This document shows, in pieces, positions 13,881-20,749 of a stretch of DNA of 24,952 bases. The translations under genes and the position numbers were made by a program. Numbering within the stretch: the stretch's first letter is position 1; every line of letters starts with the position of its first letter. Source of the stretch: VRUE01 sp035548675 (GTDB lineage: Bacteria > Actinomycetota > Thermoleophilia > Solirubrobacterales > 70-9). The notes under the pieces are model-generated. The model was not told where the DNA came from and made no database searches. It worked only from the letters and a program-made list of their open reading frames with translations. The stretch spans positions 1-24,952 of the forward strand of contig DASZSJ010000051.1 of the NCBI GenBank assembly GCA_035548675.1, in the 5' to 3' direction.

Positions 13881-14875
13881 GAGCGCTGGTTACTGGGGGG
13901 CACGGGTTCGTCGCCTCGCACCTGGTCGGGGCGCTGCTCGAGCGCGGCGTGCCGGTGCGGGTGCTCGACCGACCCGACCCGCGCCTCGCCGACGTCGGCG
14001 GCGAGCGCCTCTCGGGGCTCGACCTGCTCGGACTGCGCGACGAGGTCGAGCTGGCGGAGGGGGACCTGCGTGACGCCGAGGCCGTCGCCGCTGCTGTGGC
14101 CGGCTGTGACTCCGTCTTCCACCTCGCCGCCCAGACGATCGTCGGCGTCGCGCGCGAATCGCCGCTGGAGACGCTTGAAGTCAACGTGCGCGGCGCCTGG
14201 AACGTCTTCGAGGCCTGCCGCGAGCACGGCGTCGCCCGCGTCGTCTTCGCCTCCTCCGACAAGGCCTACGGCGCGAGCCCCGAGCTCCCCTATCGCGAGG
14301 ACTTTCCCCTTCGCGCCGCCTATCCCTACGACGCCAGCAAGGCCGCCGCCGACATCGTCGCCCGCAGCTACGCCAACGCCTACGGCCTGCCCCTCGCCGT
14401 CACCCGCTTCGCCAACGTCTACGGCGGCGGCGACCTCAACTTCTCGCGCCTGATCCCGGAGACGACAATCGCCGTGCTCGCCGGGCGACCACCACGGATC
14501 CGCTCCGACGGCAGCCCCGAGCGCGACTTCCTCCACGTCGACGACGCCGTCTCCGCCTACCTCTCGATCGCCGCCGCGCTCGACGACGAGGCTGCGAGGG
14601 GAGAGGCCCTCAACGCCGGCGGGGAGCGCCCCCACGCCGTGCGCGAGGTGGTCGACCTGATTGCCGCCACCGCCGACACCGGAATCGAGCCCGAATACCT
14701 CGGCACCGGCACCCCCGACGGCGAGATCGACCGCCAGTACGTCGACTCGACCAAGCTGCGCGGGCTGACCGGCTGGGCGCCGAAGGTCGGCTTGGAGGAC
14801 GGCCTGCGGCGGACGCTCGAGTGGTACCGCGAGCACCCCGAGGCGCGACCGGCAGAGTTGATCGCCCCCGAGTAG
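13877..14875 (+). CDS. NAD-dependent sugar dehydratase/epimerase, CDP-glucose 4,6-dehydratase-like
   Basis: The 332-residue extended SDR protein starts at GTG 13877 (GTGA overlap, AGGGAGG nine bases upstream). It has the NAD motif GGHGFVA (7-13), HLAAQ (82-86), SSDKAYG (126-132) with an Asp-Lys pair, the YxxxK pair in YDASK (151-155), and RFANVYGGGDLNFSRLIPE, which resembles RfbG. The family converts nucleotide-activated hexose to the 4-keto-6-deoxy sugar. Its coupling to an RfbF-like gene makes CDP-glucose the likeliest substrate. An epimerase on another nucleotide sugar cannot be excluded. It appears to end the SAM riboswitch operon, and no further sugar-modifying gene follows. Confidence 0.9.
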   Translation: MRALVTGGHGFVASHLVGALLERGVPVRVLDRPDPRLADVGGERLSGLDLLGLRDEVELAEGDLRDAEAVAAAVAGCDSVFHLAAQTIVGVARESPLETLEVNVRGAWNVFEACREHGVARVVFASSDKAYGASPELPYREDFPLRAAYPYDASKAAADIVARSYANAYGLPLAVTRFANVYGGGDLNFSRLIPETTIAVLAGRPPRIRSDGSPERDFLHVDDAVSAYLSIAAALDDEAARGEALNAGGERPHAVREVVDLIAATADTGIEPEYLGTGTPDGEIDRQYVDSTKLRGLTGWAPKVGLEDGLRRTLEWYREHPEARPAELIAPE

Positions 14876-14902
14876 CGCGGCCCGCCCAGCTACGCTGGCC
14901 GC

Positions 14903-15697
14903 ATGTGCGGGCGCTTCACGGTCACGGCCAAAAACTCGAAACAGATCGCCGACCGCTTCCAGGTCGAGCTGGAGAAGGCGCTGGAGCGCAACCGCGAAGG
15001 GGAGGCCCCCGCCCCGGCCAAGGAGCGGGCCAAGCAGGTCGAGAAATCGCTCGGTCGCTTCAACGTGGCGCCGACGCAGGAGGTGCTGACCGTGCGCTCC
15101 TCGCCCGACCCCGAGGAGGCCGCGGCGGGTGAGCGCGAGGCGCGGCTGATGCGCTGGGGCCTGGTGCCGCGCTGGGCCAAGGACCTCAAGGTCGGCTACC
15201 GGATGATCAACGCCAAGGCCGAGAACCTCGAAGCGAGCCGCGCCTACGCGCCCCTGGTCGGCAAGTTCCGCCACCGCTGCCTGATCGTCGCCGACGGCTT
15301 CTACGAGTGGATGGTGGCGGAGGACCCCAAACAGCCGCGCCAGCCCTGGCGCTTCACGGTCGACGGCGGTGAGCCCTTCGCCTTCGCCGGGCTCTGCACC
15401 CGCAAGGAGTGGGAGGACCCCGAGGACCGCGGCTTCGACGACGGCTGGCTCTACAGCTGCACGATCATCACCACGACCCCCAACGAGGTGGTCGCCAAGG
15501 TGCACGACCGGATGCCGACGATCCTGCCCAGCGCCGAGGCCGAGGCCGCCTGGCTGCGCCCCGACCTGGAGATCGAGGACGCGATCGCGATGTGCGCGCC
15601 GCTCGACGCCGCGCGGATGGATGGCGCCCCCGCCAACCCGAAGCTGAACAAGGTCGGCAAAGGCATCGAGGGCCCCGAGCTGCTCGTCGCCCCCTGA
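14903..15697 (+). CDS. SRAP-family DNA-protein crosslink protein (YedK/HMCES-like)
   Basis: The 264-residue protein starts with the invariant MCGRF; Cys2 becomes the N-terminal nucleophile after methionine removal. Other SRAP residues are visible: N103 in MINAKAE, E135 in DGFYEW and H201 in KVHDRMPTIL. SRAP proteins form a stable thiazolidine crosslink with abasic sites in single-stranded DNA and protect them from cleavage. Compared with compact members such as E. coli YedK (about 220 residues), this one has an extra charged helical segment at about 20-50 (rich in Lys/Glu/Ala). It stands alone, 27 bases after the dehydratase, and ends convergent with the membrane-anchored unknown gene. Confidence 0.95.
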   Translation: MCGRFTVTAKNSKQIADRFQVELEKALERNREGEAPAPAKERAKQVEKSLGRFNVAPTQEVLTVRSSPDPEEAAAGEREARLMRWGLVPRWAKDLKVGYRMINAKAENLEASRAYAPLVGKFRHRCLIVADGFYEWMVAEDPKQPRQPWRFTVDGGEPFAFAGLCTRKEWEDPEDRGFDDGWLYSCTIITTTPNEVVAKVHDRMPTILPSAEAEAAWLRPDLEIEDAIAMCAPLDAARMDGAPANPKLNKVGKGIEGPELLVAP

Positions 15698-15713
15698 GCC
15701 CGGCAGGCCGGGC
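15698..15713. terminator. GC hairpin between convergent genes
   Basis: GCCCGG-CAGG-CCGGGC directly follows the SRAP stop and lies 7 bases from the stop of the opposite gene. On the plus strand it is followed by CCCGTTTC, a weak T run. It may act as a short bidirectional terminator. Confidence 0.5.
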
Positions 15714-15720
15714 CCCGTTT

Positions 15721-16434
15721 CTACCCCGCGAGCGCCCCCGCGGTGCTCACCGTCGCCGTGCCGCCGGCGTTTTCGACCGTGCAGGAGATCTTCCCCGCCG
15801 GCCTGGAGGTGGTGCGCCAGATCGACACCATCGGCAGCCGCAGGTCTTCTCCGGGCCGCCCCGGAGGCAACCCGTACTTCCAGACCTGCCTGCCGATCCG
15901 GTACGACGGCCATTCGACGACGATCCCTCTGTACCGCGTGTAGCGCTCGCCGAGCACGTCGCCCACTTCGACCAGGGCGAAGTCGGTGCCGTGGGAGCTG
16001 AACTCGACCGCGGAGTTTTCCGTCGTCCCCTGTTCGGAGAGGTCTTCGCTCGAGCGCGGGTAGGAGGCGCGGCTCTTGTACGTCTTGGTGCTGATCGTCC
16101 GCTTCGGCACGTGGATCGCACAGCGCAGGCGCGCCTGGCCGACCGCCGAGCCGGCCGCGATGTCGAGTACCGCCGCCGTGCGGAAGAGCGTGTATTCGCC
16201 GACGTTGGCTTCGGTTGCCGCGATGTCGGCATCGGTCAGCTGCATCTCACCGCCGCCGGGGATCGCCGCCTTCTTCGAGTCCGGCAGCGGCGTCTTCTCA
16301 ACCCATTCCAGCGTTGTCGCCGCCCCGGTCAGCTTGTCGTTGCTGAGCAGCGCCGCCGCCACCGTCGCCAGCAGGCCGATCGCGATCACGATCAGGGCAC
16401 CGCGGGGCGGGCGGATCTTGCTTTCGTCGGTCAT
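15721..16434 (-). CDS. Membrane-anchored extracytoplasmic protein of unknown function
   Basis: The 237-residue product has a short basic N-terminus and one hydrophobic helix (about 13-31, GALIVIAIGLLATVAAALL), then about 205 residues with a beta-rich, polar composition. This fits an N-in, C-out signal anchor or an uncleaved signal peptide. Two cysteines, C105 (RLRCAIHV) and one near 218 (KISCTVEN), could form a disulfide outside the cell and may bracket an Ig-like sandwich. I recognise no family. The ATG at 16434 lacks an obvious ribosome-binding site. It lies 56 bases downstream of tRNA-Arg on the same strand and might be transcribed from the tRNA promoter or its own. Confidence 0.72.
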   Translation of the reverse strand: MTDESKIRPPRGALIVIAIGLLATVAAALLSNDKLTGAATTLEWVEKTPLPDSKKAAIPGGGEMQLTDADIAATEANVGEYTLFRTAAVLDIAAGSAVGQARLRCAIHVPKRTISTKTYKSRASYPRSSEDLSEQGTTENSAVEFSSHGTDFALVEVGDVLGERYTRYRGIVVEWPSYRIGRQVWKYGLPPGRPGEDLRLPMVSIWRTTSRPAGKISCTVENAGGTATVSTAGALAG

Positions 16435-16490
16435 CGGAGGCGCGACAGTATTGGACGGGCCAGCGGAGCCGACTGCCCCGCGGTTGGATA

Positions 16491-16564
16491 CGCGCCCGAC
16501 AGGATTCGAACCTGTGACCTTTCGCTCCGGAGGCGAACGCTCTATCCAGCTGAGCTACGGGCGC
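16491..16564 (-). tRNA. tRNA-Arg (CCG anticodon)
   Basis: On the minus strand the sequence folds as a full cloverleaf: acceptor GCGCCCG/CGGGCGC, D arm GCTC-AGCTGGATA-GAGC, anticodon stem TTCGC/GCGAA with loop CTCCGGA (anticodon CCG, reading CGG), T arm ACAGG-TTCGAAT-CCTGT and discriminator G. The length is 74 bases and CCA is not encoded. It lies alone between the RNase Z gene and the membrane-anchored unknown. Confidence 0.97.
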
Positions 16565-16625
16565 TCAGCGGCCAGTCTAGCTTCGGAGAACGCGGGCGCC
16601 GCGTCGCCTAAGCTCGCAGGCTCGC

Positions 16626-17585
16626 ATGGATCTCTCGGCGGTATTCCTCGGCACCGGCGGCTCGGTGCCCTCGGCGCGGCGCTCGACCGCGAGCGTGTTG
16701 CTGGTCCGGGGCGGCCGGCGGCTGATGTTCGACTGCGGCGAAGGGACGCAGCGGCAGCTGCAGCGCTCGCTCGGGCTGACCCAGGTTGACGAGATCTACC
16801 TGACGCATTTCCACGCCGACCACATCCTCGGCCTGCCGGGGCTGCTCAAGACCTATGACCTGACCGGCCGCGAGGAGCCGCTGACGATCTTCGGTCCGCG
16901 CGGCCTGCGCGACCTCTTCAAGACGCTGGGTCGTCTGATCGGCCGCACCGACTACGGGATCGACCTGGTCGAACTCGACCCGGGCGAAGCGGTGCGCCAC
17001 GAGGGCGCGGAGGTTCAGGCCTTCGCGGTCGAGCACGGCGTGCGCGCCAACGGCTACGTCCTGGTCGAGGAGGAGCGCCCCGGCCGCTTCGACCCCGAGG
17101 CCGCGAAGCGGCTCGGGGTCCCCGAAGGCCCGGCGTTCGCCGCCCTGCAGCGGGGGGAGGGGGTGCCGGGCAGCGCCGGTCCCGTACGGCCGGGCGACGT
17201 GATGGGGGAGTCGCGAGCCGGGCGCATCGTCGCGATCACCGGCGACACCTCGCCCTGCCACTCGACCGTCTCGGCCGCCGCCGACGCCGACCTGCTGATC
17301 CACGAGGCCAGCTTCTCCGAGGAGGAGGCCCAGCGCGCTGCCGACACCGGCCACTCGACCGTCGGCCAGGCCGCCGCCGTCGCCCGCGAGGCCCACGTCA
17401 AGCTGCTCGCCCTCGTTCACATCTCCTCGCGCTACCACGTGGGGACGGTGCTCGAGGAGGCCAGGGAGATCTTCGAGCCGACCGTCGCGCCCAAAGACTT
17501 CGACGTGATCGAGATCCCCTTCCCCGAGAAGGGCCCACCCAAGTTGATCGCCAATGGGGCCCGGGAGAACGGCGAGCCCGGCTAG
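16626..17585 (+). CDS. rnz: Ribonuclease Z
   Basis: The 319-residue protein shows the RNase Z set: FLGTGGSVPS (7-16), FDCGEGTQRQ (35-44), the metal motif THFHADH (60-66), H137, GDT with D207, HEASF (226-230) and HSTVGQAA (243-250), with H265 in HISSRY. RNase Z cuts the 3' trailer of precursor tRNAs that lack an encoded CCA. The tRNA-Arg just upstream lacks CCA, so it is itself a likely substrate. A central segment near 155-195 (including PEGPAFAALQ) is the flexible-arm region typical of short-form enzymes. The ATG at 16626 gives the conserved N-terminus. It is followed by element E1's sister copy E5 and the pyr operon leader. Confidence 0.95.
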   Translation: MDLSAVFLGTGGSVPSARRSTASVLLVRGGRRLMFDCGEGTQRQLQRSLGLTQVDEIYLTHFHADHILGLPGLLKTYDLTGREEPLTIFGPRGLRDLFKTLGRLIGRTDYGIDLVELDPGEAVRHEGAEVQAFAVEHGVRANGYVLVEEERPGRFDPEAAKRLGVPEGPAFAALQRGEGVPGSAGPVRPGDVMGESRAGRIVAITGDTSPCHSTVSAAADADLLIHEASFSEEEAQRAADTGHSTVGQAAAVAREAHVKLLALVHISSRYHVGTVLEEAREIFEPTVAPKDFDVIEIPFPEKGPPKLIANGARENGEPG

Positions 17586-17616
17586 GCCCTCAACCGAGCC
17601 TCCCATCTGTCGCGAT

Positions 17617-17695
17617 GGCGAGCCCGCGGTGTCGAGTGTTGAATTGACCCACATATACGGTGGCAAACCAGACACTCGGCACCAAACATCGCGCG
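17617..17695. repeat. Palindromic element E5 (group A, second copy)
   Basis: Matches E1 (5759-5836) over about 80 bp in the same orientation: GGCGAGCCCGC, GTCGAGTGTT, GACACTCGGCACC, then a flank AAACATCGCGC. The stem is less perfect than in E1 (outer arms GGTGTCGAGTGT at 17628-17639 against the complement ending at 17683). The loop core reads CACATATACGGTGG, which is the reverse complement of the E1 core CCACCGTATAT with one change, so the loop is inverted relative to E1. It lies between rnz and the pyr leader. Confidence 0.82.
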
Positions 17696-17725
17696 GGCGG
17701 CCCAGCTGGAGCCGGAAGAGGTCGT

Positions 17726-17751
17726 GATTCCCCGGCGCCCGCCGTGGAATC
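17726..17751. other. Short hairpin upstream of the pyr leader
   Basis: GATTCC pairs with GGAATC and an inner CGGC/GCCG adds four pairs across one mismatch. No T tract follows. It is about 33 bases upstream of the proposed -10 of pyrR, so it could be an operator, an rnz transcript end or chance. Confidence 0.35.
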
Positions 17752-17783
17752 AGTCATCTAGCCGGGCTCGCCGCCCCTGCTGC

Positions 17784-17789
17784 TACATT
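17784..17789 (+). promoter_or_regulatory. pyrR: Possible -10 box of the pyr operon
   Basis: TACATT (17784-17789) lies seven bases before the start of the PyrR-binding stem-loop at 17796, so transcription would begin at the hairpin. No convincing -35 hexamer is seen, so this is tentative. Confidence 0.4.
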
Positions 17790-17795
17790 GGCCGC

Positions 17796-17830
17796 GTCCT
17801 TTAACCCGGCCCTGCGAGGCCGAGAAGGAG
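17796..17830 (+). promoter_or_regulatory. PyrR-binding stem-loop overlapping the pyrR ribosome-binding site
   Basis: TCCTT (17797-17801) can pair with AAGGA (17825-17829) and GGCC (17808-17811) with GGCC (17818-17821), leaving a CTGCGA loop. This matches the conserved PyrR site pattern, which has CCTTTAA on the 5' side, a GAGG near the loop and GAAGGAG at the 3' end. The 3' arm contains the AAGGAG that serves GTG 17840. UMP-bound PyrR would hold the ribosome-binding site closed, as described for translational repression in mycobacteria. No terminator is seen, which favours translational over transcriptional control. Confidence 0.78.
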
Positions 17831-17839
17831 CAGAGCGAA

Positions 17840-18394
17840 GTGAACGAGAAGGTCGTGCTGGGGCACGATGATTTGACGCGAACGCTGCGGCGGATCGCGC
17901 ACGAGATCGCTGAGAAGAACCCGGAGCCGGACGGCCTCGCGATCGTCGGGATCCACACTCGCGGCGCCCTGCTCGCCCGCCGCCTGCACTCGCTCCTCAC
18001 CGCGCTCACCGCCGCCGAGCTGCCGATCGGCGACCTCGACATCTCCTTCTACCGCGACGACGTCGGCGCCAAGGCGCCCGGTGCGCAGCCGGTCGTCCAC
18101 GCCTCGCACATCGACTTCGACCCAAGCGAGAAGACCGTCGTACTCGTCGACGACGTCCTCTTCACAGGCCGCACGGTGCGGGCCGCGATCGACGCTCTCT
18201 TCGACTACGGGCGGCCGCAGCGGGTGCAGCTTGCCGTGCTCTGCGACCGCGGCCACCGCGAGCTGCCGATCCGCCCCGACTACGTCGGCAAGAACCTGCC
18301 GACCGCGCGCGAGGAGCGGGTCAACGTCCGCCTCGAGGAGGCCGACGGGGCCGACGAGGTAACGATCTCCCAGCTGAGCGAGGTGACCGCATGA
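17840..18394 (+). CDS. pyrR: PyrR bifunctional pyr regulator/uracil phosphoribosyltransferase
   Basis: The 184-residue protein has the PRPP-binding motif VVLVDDVLFTGRT (100-112), the IHTRGALLARR segment (38-48), and the PyrR-specific regions FYRDDV (70-75) and LCDRGHRELPI (134-144). PyrR binds an RNA stem-loop in pyr mRNA when UMP is high and also has weak uracil phosphoribosyltransferase activity. The start is GTG 17840 with AAGGAG ten bases upstream inside the predicted PyrR site, so the protein probably controls its own translation and, by coupling, pyrB and beyond. Its stop overlaps pyrB by ATGA. The length is normal for the family. Confidence 0.97.
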   Translation: MNEKVVLGHDDLTRTLRRIAHEIAEKNPEPDGLAIVGIHTRGALLARRLHSLLTALTAAELPIGDLDISFYRDDVGAKAPGAQPVVHASHIDFDPSEKTVVLVDDVLFTGRTVRAAIDALFDYGRPQRVQLAVLCDRGHRELPIRPDYVGKNLPTAREERVNVRLEEADGADEVTISQLSEVTA

Positions 18395-19347
18395 AGCACC
18401 TGCTCTCGATCGAGCAGCTCTCCAAAGCCGAGATCGAGGCGGTCCTCAACCGGGCCGAGAGTTTCGCCGAGGTGGGTCGCCGCGACATCAAGAAGGTGCC
18501 GACCCTGCGCGGCCGCACCGTCGTCACCCTCTTCTACGAGGCGAGCACCCGCACCAGCTCCTCCTTCGAGCTCGCCGCCAAGCGCCTCTCCGCCGACCTG
18601 GTCTCGGTCAAGGCGGCCGGCTCCTCGGTCGACAAGGGCGAGTCGCTGAAGGACACGGTGGCGACGCTCTCCGCCTACGACCCGGCCGCGATCGTCCTCC
18701 GCCATCCCTACGCCGGCGCCGCCCAGCTGGTCGCCGAGTGGGCCGACGCCTCGGTTGTCAACGCCGGCGACGGCAAGCACGAGCACCCCCGCCAGGCCCT
18801 GCTCGACGTCTACACCCTGCGCCGCCGCCTCGGCTCGCTCGAGGGCAAGCGGATCTGGATCGTCGGCGACGTCCTGCACAGCCGCGTCGCCCGCTCCAAC
18901 CTGATCGCCTTCAGGGCGATGGGCGCCGAGCTGACCGTCTGCGGGCCGCCGGCGCTGATCCCGCGCGGGCTCGAGCGGCTCGGCTGCGAGGTGAGGCACT
19001 CCCTGGACGGCGTGGGCGAGGCCGACGTCGTCTACGCCCTGCGCCTGCAGCGCGAGCGCATGCGGGAGAGCTTCGTGCCCTCGCTGCGCGAGTACGCCGC
19101 CCACTTCCAGATCGACTCGCGCCGCCTCGGCCGCAAGCAGCTGCTGATGCACCCGGGCCCGGTCAACCGCGGGGTCGAGCTCTCCGGCGAGGTGATCGAC
19201 TCGCCGCAGTCGCTGATCGCGGAGCAGGTCGCCGCCGGCCTCGTCGTCCGCATGGCGATCCTCTACGAGCTGCTTGCCGCCGGCGACGAGGAGCCGGCGC
19301 CGGCGCTCGGCAACGGCCGCGCCACCCCGATCGGACAGCCAGCGTGA
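18391..19347 (+). CDS. pyrB: Aspartate carbamoyltransferase catalytic subunit
   Basis: The 318-residue protein contains the carbamoyl-phosphate motif FYEASTRTSSSFE (48-60), K82 in SSVDKGES, HPRQ (132-135) in the aspartate/carbamoyl site and HPGPVNRG (254-261). It catalyses carbamoyl phosphate plus aspartate to N-carbamoylaspartate, the committed step of pyrimidine synthesis. No pyrI regulatory subunit is adjacent; pyrB with pyrC next to it is the class seen in many Gram-positives, where ATCase may associate with dihydroorotase. A low-complexity tail (about 293-318, Ala/Pro/Gly-rich) follows the fold. It is translationally coupled at both ends: ATGA with pyrR and GTGA with pyrC. Confidence 0.97.
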   Translation: MKHLLSIEQLSKAEIEAVLNRAESFAEVGRRDIKKVPTLRGRTVVTLFYEASTRTSSSFELAAKRLSADLVSVKAAGSSVDKGESLKDTVATLSAYDPAAIVLRHPYAGAAQLVAEWADASVVNAGDGKHEHPRQALLDVYTLRRRLGSLEGKRIWIVGDVLHSRVARSNLIAFRAMGAELTVCGPPALIPRGLERLGCEVRHSLDGVGEADVVYALRLQRERMRESFVPSLREYAAHFQIDSRRLGRKQLLMHPGPVNRGVELSGEVIDSPQSLIAEQVAAGLVVRMAILYELLAAGDEEPAPALGNGRATPIGQPA

Positions 19348-20690
19348 GCGAGACCAGGCTCGAGATGCGCGCCGGAGAGAGCGCGAACCTGGTCCTGCGC
19401 GGCGTCGCCGCGCTCGATCCGGCCGCGGGCATCGACGCCCGCCACGACGTGGTCGTCCGCGAGGGCAGGATCGCCGAGCTGGCCGCGCCGGGCAGCGCCG
19501 AGGCCGGTGACTTGGAGGTGGTCGACGCCGAGGGCCTGCACGCATTCCCCGCCTTCTTCGATCCGCACGTCCACCTGCGCACGCCCGGCCAGGAACACAA
19601 GGAGGACATCGAGACCGGGGCCCGCTCGGCGGCCGCGGGAGGCTTCTTCGGCGTTCTCGCCATGGCCAACACCGAGCCGCCGGTTTCCGAGCCCGCCGAC
19701 GTCGAGGCGCTGCTCGCCGACGCTCGCGCCGCAGCGGCAGTCAAGGTCGGCTTCCTCGCCACCGTCACCCGCGCCATGCGGGGCGAGGAGCTGACCGAGA
19801 TGGCCTCATTGCGCGTCGCCGGCGCCGCTGGCTTCAGCGACGACGGCCTGCCGATCCGCAGCGCCCGCGTCCTGCGCCGCGCCCTGCAGTACCAGCGCCT
19901 CTGCGGGGGCACGATCGCCCTGCACGAGGAGGACCCCGAGCTCTCCGGTGCCGGGGTCATGCACGAGGGCGCGGTTTCGGCAGCGCTCGGGCTCGACGGC
20001 ATCCCCTCGGTCTCGGAGTCGACGATGATCGCCCGCGACGCCGCGATCGCCGCCTACGAGGACGGCCGGATCCACGTCCAGCACCTCTCCGCGGCGGAGT
20101 CCGTCGAGGCCGTGCGCGCCGCCAGGGCCGCCGGGGTGCGGATCACCTGCGAGGCCTCGCCCCACCACCTCTGCCTCACCGACGAGGCCGTGCGCAGTCT
20201 CGATCCGAGTCGCCACAAGATGAATCCGCCGCTGCGCAGCGAGGCCGACCGCCAGGCCCTGATCGAGGGACTGCGCGACGGCACGATCGACTGCATCGCC
20301 ACCGACCACGCTCCGCACGCGCCGGAGGAAAAGGAGGTCCCCTATGAGCAGGCGGCGATGGGCGTGACCGGCCTCGAGACGGCCTTCGCCGCCCTCCACA
20401 CCCACCTCGTCCTGCCCGGCACGATCGAGCTCTCCCTGCTGATCGACCGCCTCACCGTCGCCGCTGAATTCTTCGAGGTCGAGCGCTCCTCGCTCGCCCC
20501 CGGCGGCGAGGCCAACATCGCCCTCTGCGACCTCTCCGCCCGCTGGACCGTCGGCGAGGACGGCTACGAGAGCCGCTCCGCCAACTCCTGGTGCGACGGC
20601 GAGGAGCTGACCGGCCGCGTGCTGATGACGCTCGCCGGCGGCCAGGTCGCCTACCGCCTGCGCTCCTTCTCCATGGGGGTAGCCGCATGA
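19344..20690 (+). CDS. pyrC: Dihydroorotase, class I
   Basis: GTG 19344 overlaps the pyrB stop (GTGA) and gives 448 residues. The amidohydrolase motifs are present: DPHVHLR (73-79), the metal-ligand region around D88, HEEDPEL, HVQHLSAAES, EASPHHL and ATDHAPHAPEEK. The family cyclises carbamoylaspartate to dihydroorotate with a zinc centre. The sequence immediately before HVHLR is FPAFFD in place of the usual PGLID, a minor variation. The much longer frame upstream is the antisense-like shadow of pyrB and is not part of this gene. The gene ends with ATGA, the ATG of which opens the mini-ORF through element E4. Confidence 0.96.
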   Translation: MSETRLEMRAGESANLVLRGVAALDPAAGIDARHDVVVREGRIAELAAPGSAEAGDLEVVDAEGLHAFPAFFDPHVHLRTPGQEHKEDIETGARSAAAGGFFGVLAMANTEPPVSEPADVEALLADARAAAAVKVGFLATVTRAMRGEELTEMASLRVAGAAGFSDDGLPIRSARVLRRALQYQRLCGGTIALHEEDPELSGAGVMHEGAVSAALGLDGIPSVSESTMIARDAAIAAYEDGRIHVQHLSAAESVEAVRAARAAGVRITCEASPHHLCLTDEAVRSLDPSRHKMNPPLRSEADRQALIEGLRDGTIDCIATDHAPHAPEEKEVPYEQAAMGVTGLETAFAALHTHLVLPGTIELSLLIDRLTVAAEFFEVERSSLAPGGEANIALCDLSARWTVGEDGYESRSANSWCDGEELTGRVLMTLAGGQVAYRLRSFSMGVAA

Positions 20691-20749
20691 CCACCGTTCC
20701 GGTGCGCTTTATCCCCCATATGCCGAGCAAAGGCGCACCGGAACGATGA
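20687..20749 (+). CDS. Possible 20-codon linker ORF through element E4
   Basis: ATG 20687 overlaps the pyrC stop (ATGA). The frame MTTVPVRFIPHM... runs 20 codons across the whole palindrome and stops at TGA 20747-20749, again overlapping the carA start (ATGA). The product has no recognisable family. Its probable value is to carry ribosomes through the hairpin so that carA, whose own ribosome-binding site is poor and buried in the hairpin arm, is translated in step with pyrC. Chance is not excluded in such a short frame. Confidence 0.35.
   Translation: MTTVPVRFIPHMPSKGAPER
20697..20743. repeat. Palindromic element E4 (group B)
   Basis: Forty-seven bases with arms TTCCGGTGCGC and GCGCACCGGAA, extended by CG on each side (20695-20696 and 20744-20745), shoulders CTTTA/CAAAGG and a core CCCCCATATGCC. 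The outer arms are identical to E2. It occupies nearly all of the 55 bases between pyrC and carA. Confidence 0.88.

Noticed and set aside
13739..15913. A 724-codon minus-strand frame across the nucleotidyltransferase, dehydratase and SRAP genes
   Set aside because: It crosses three well-supported plus-strand genes, has shadow composition and no domain.
5759..20743. The five palindromic elements considered as intrinsic terminators or a CRISPR array
   Set aside because: They lack T tracts, three are inside or between coupled co-directional genes where termination would be harmful, and they are dispersed without regular spacing.
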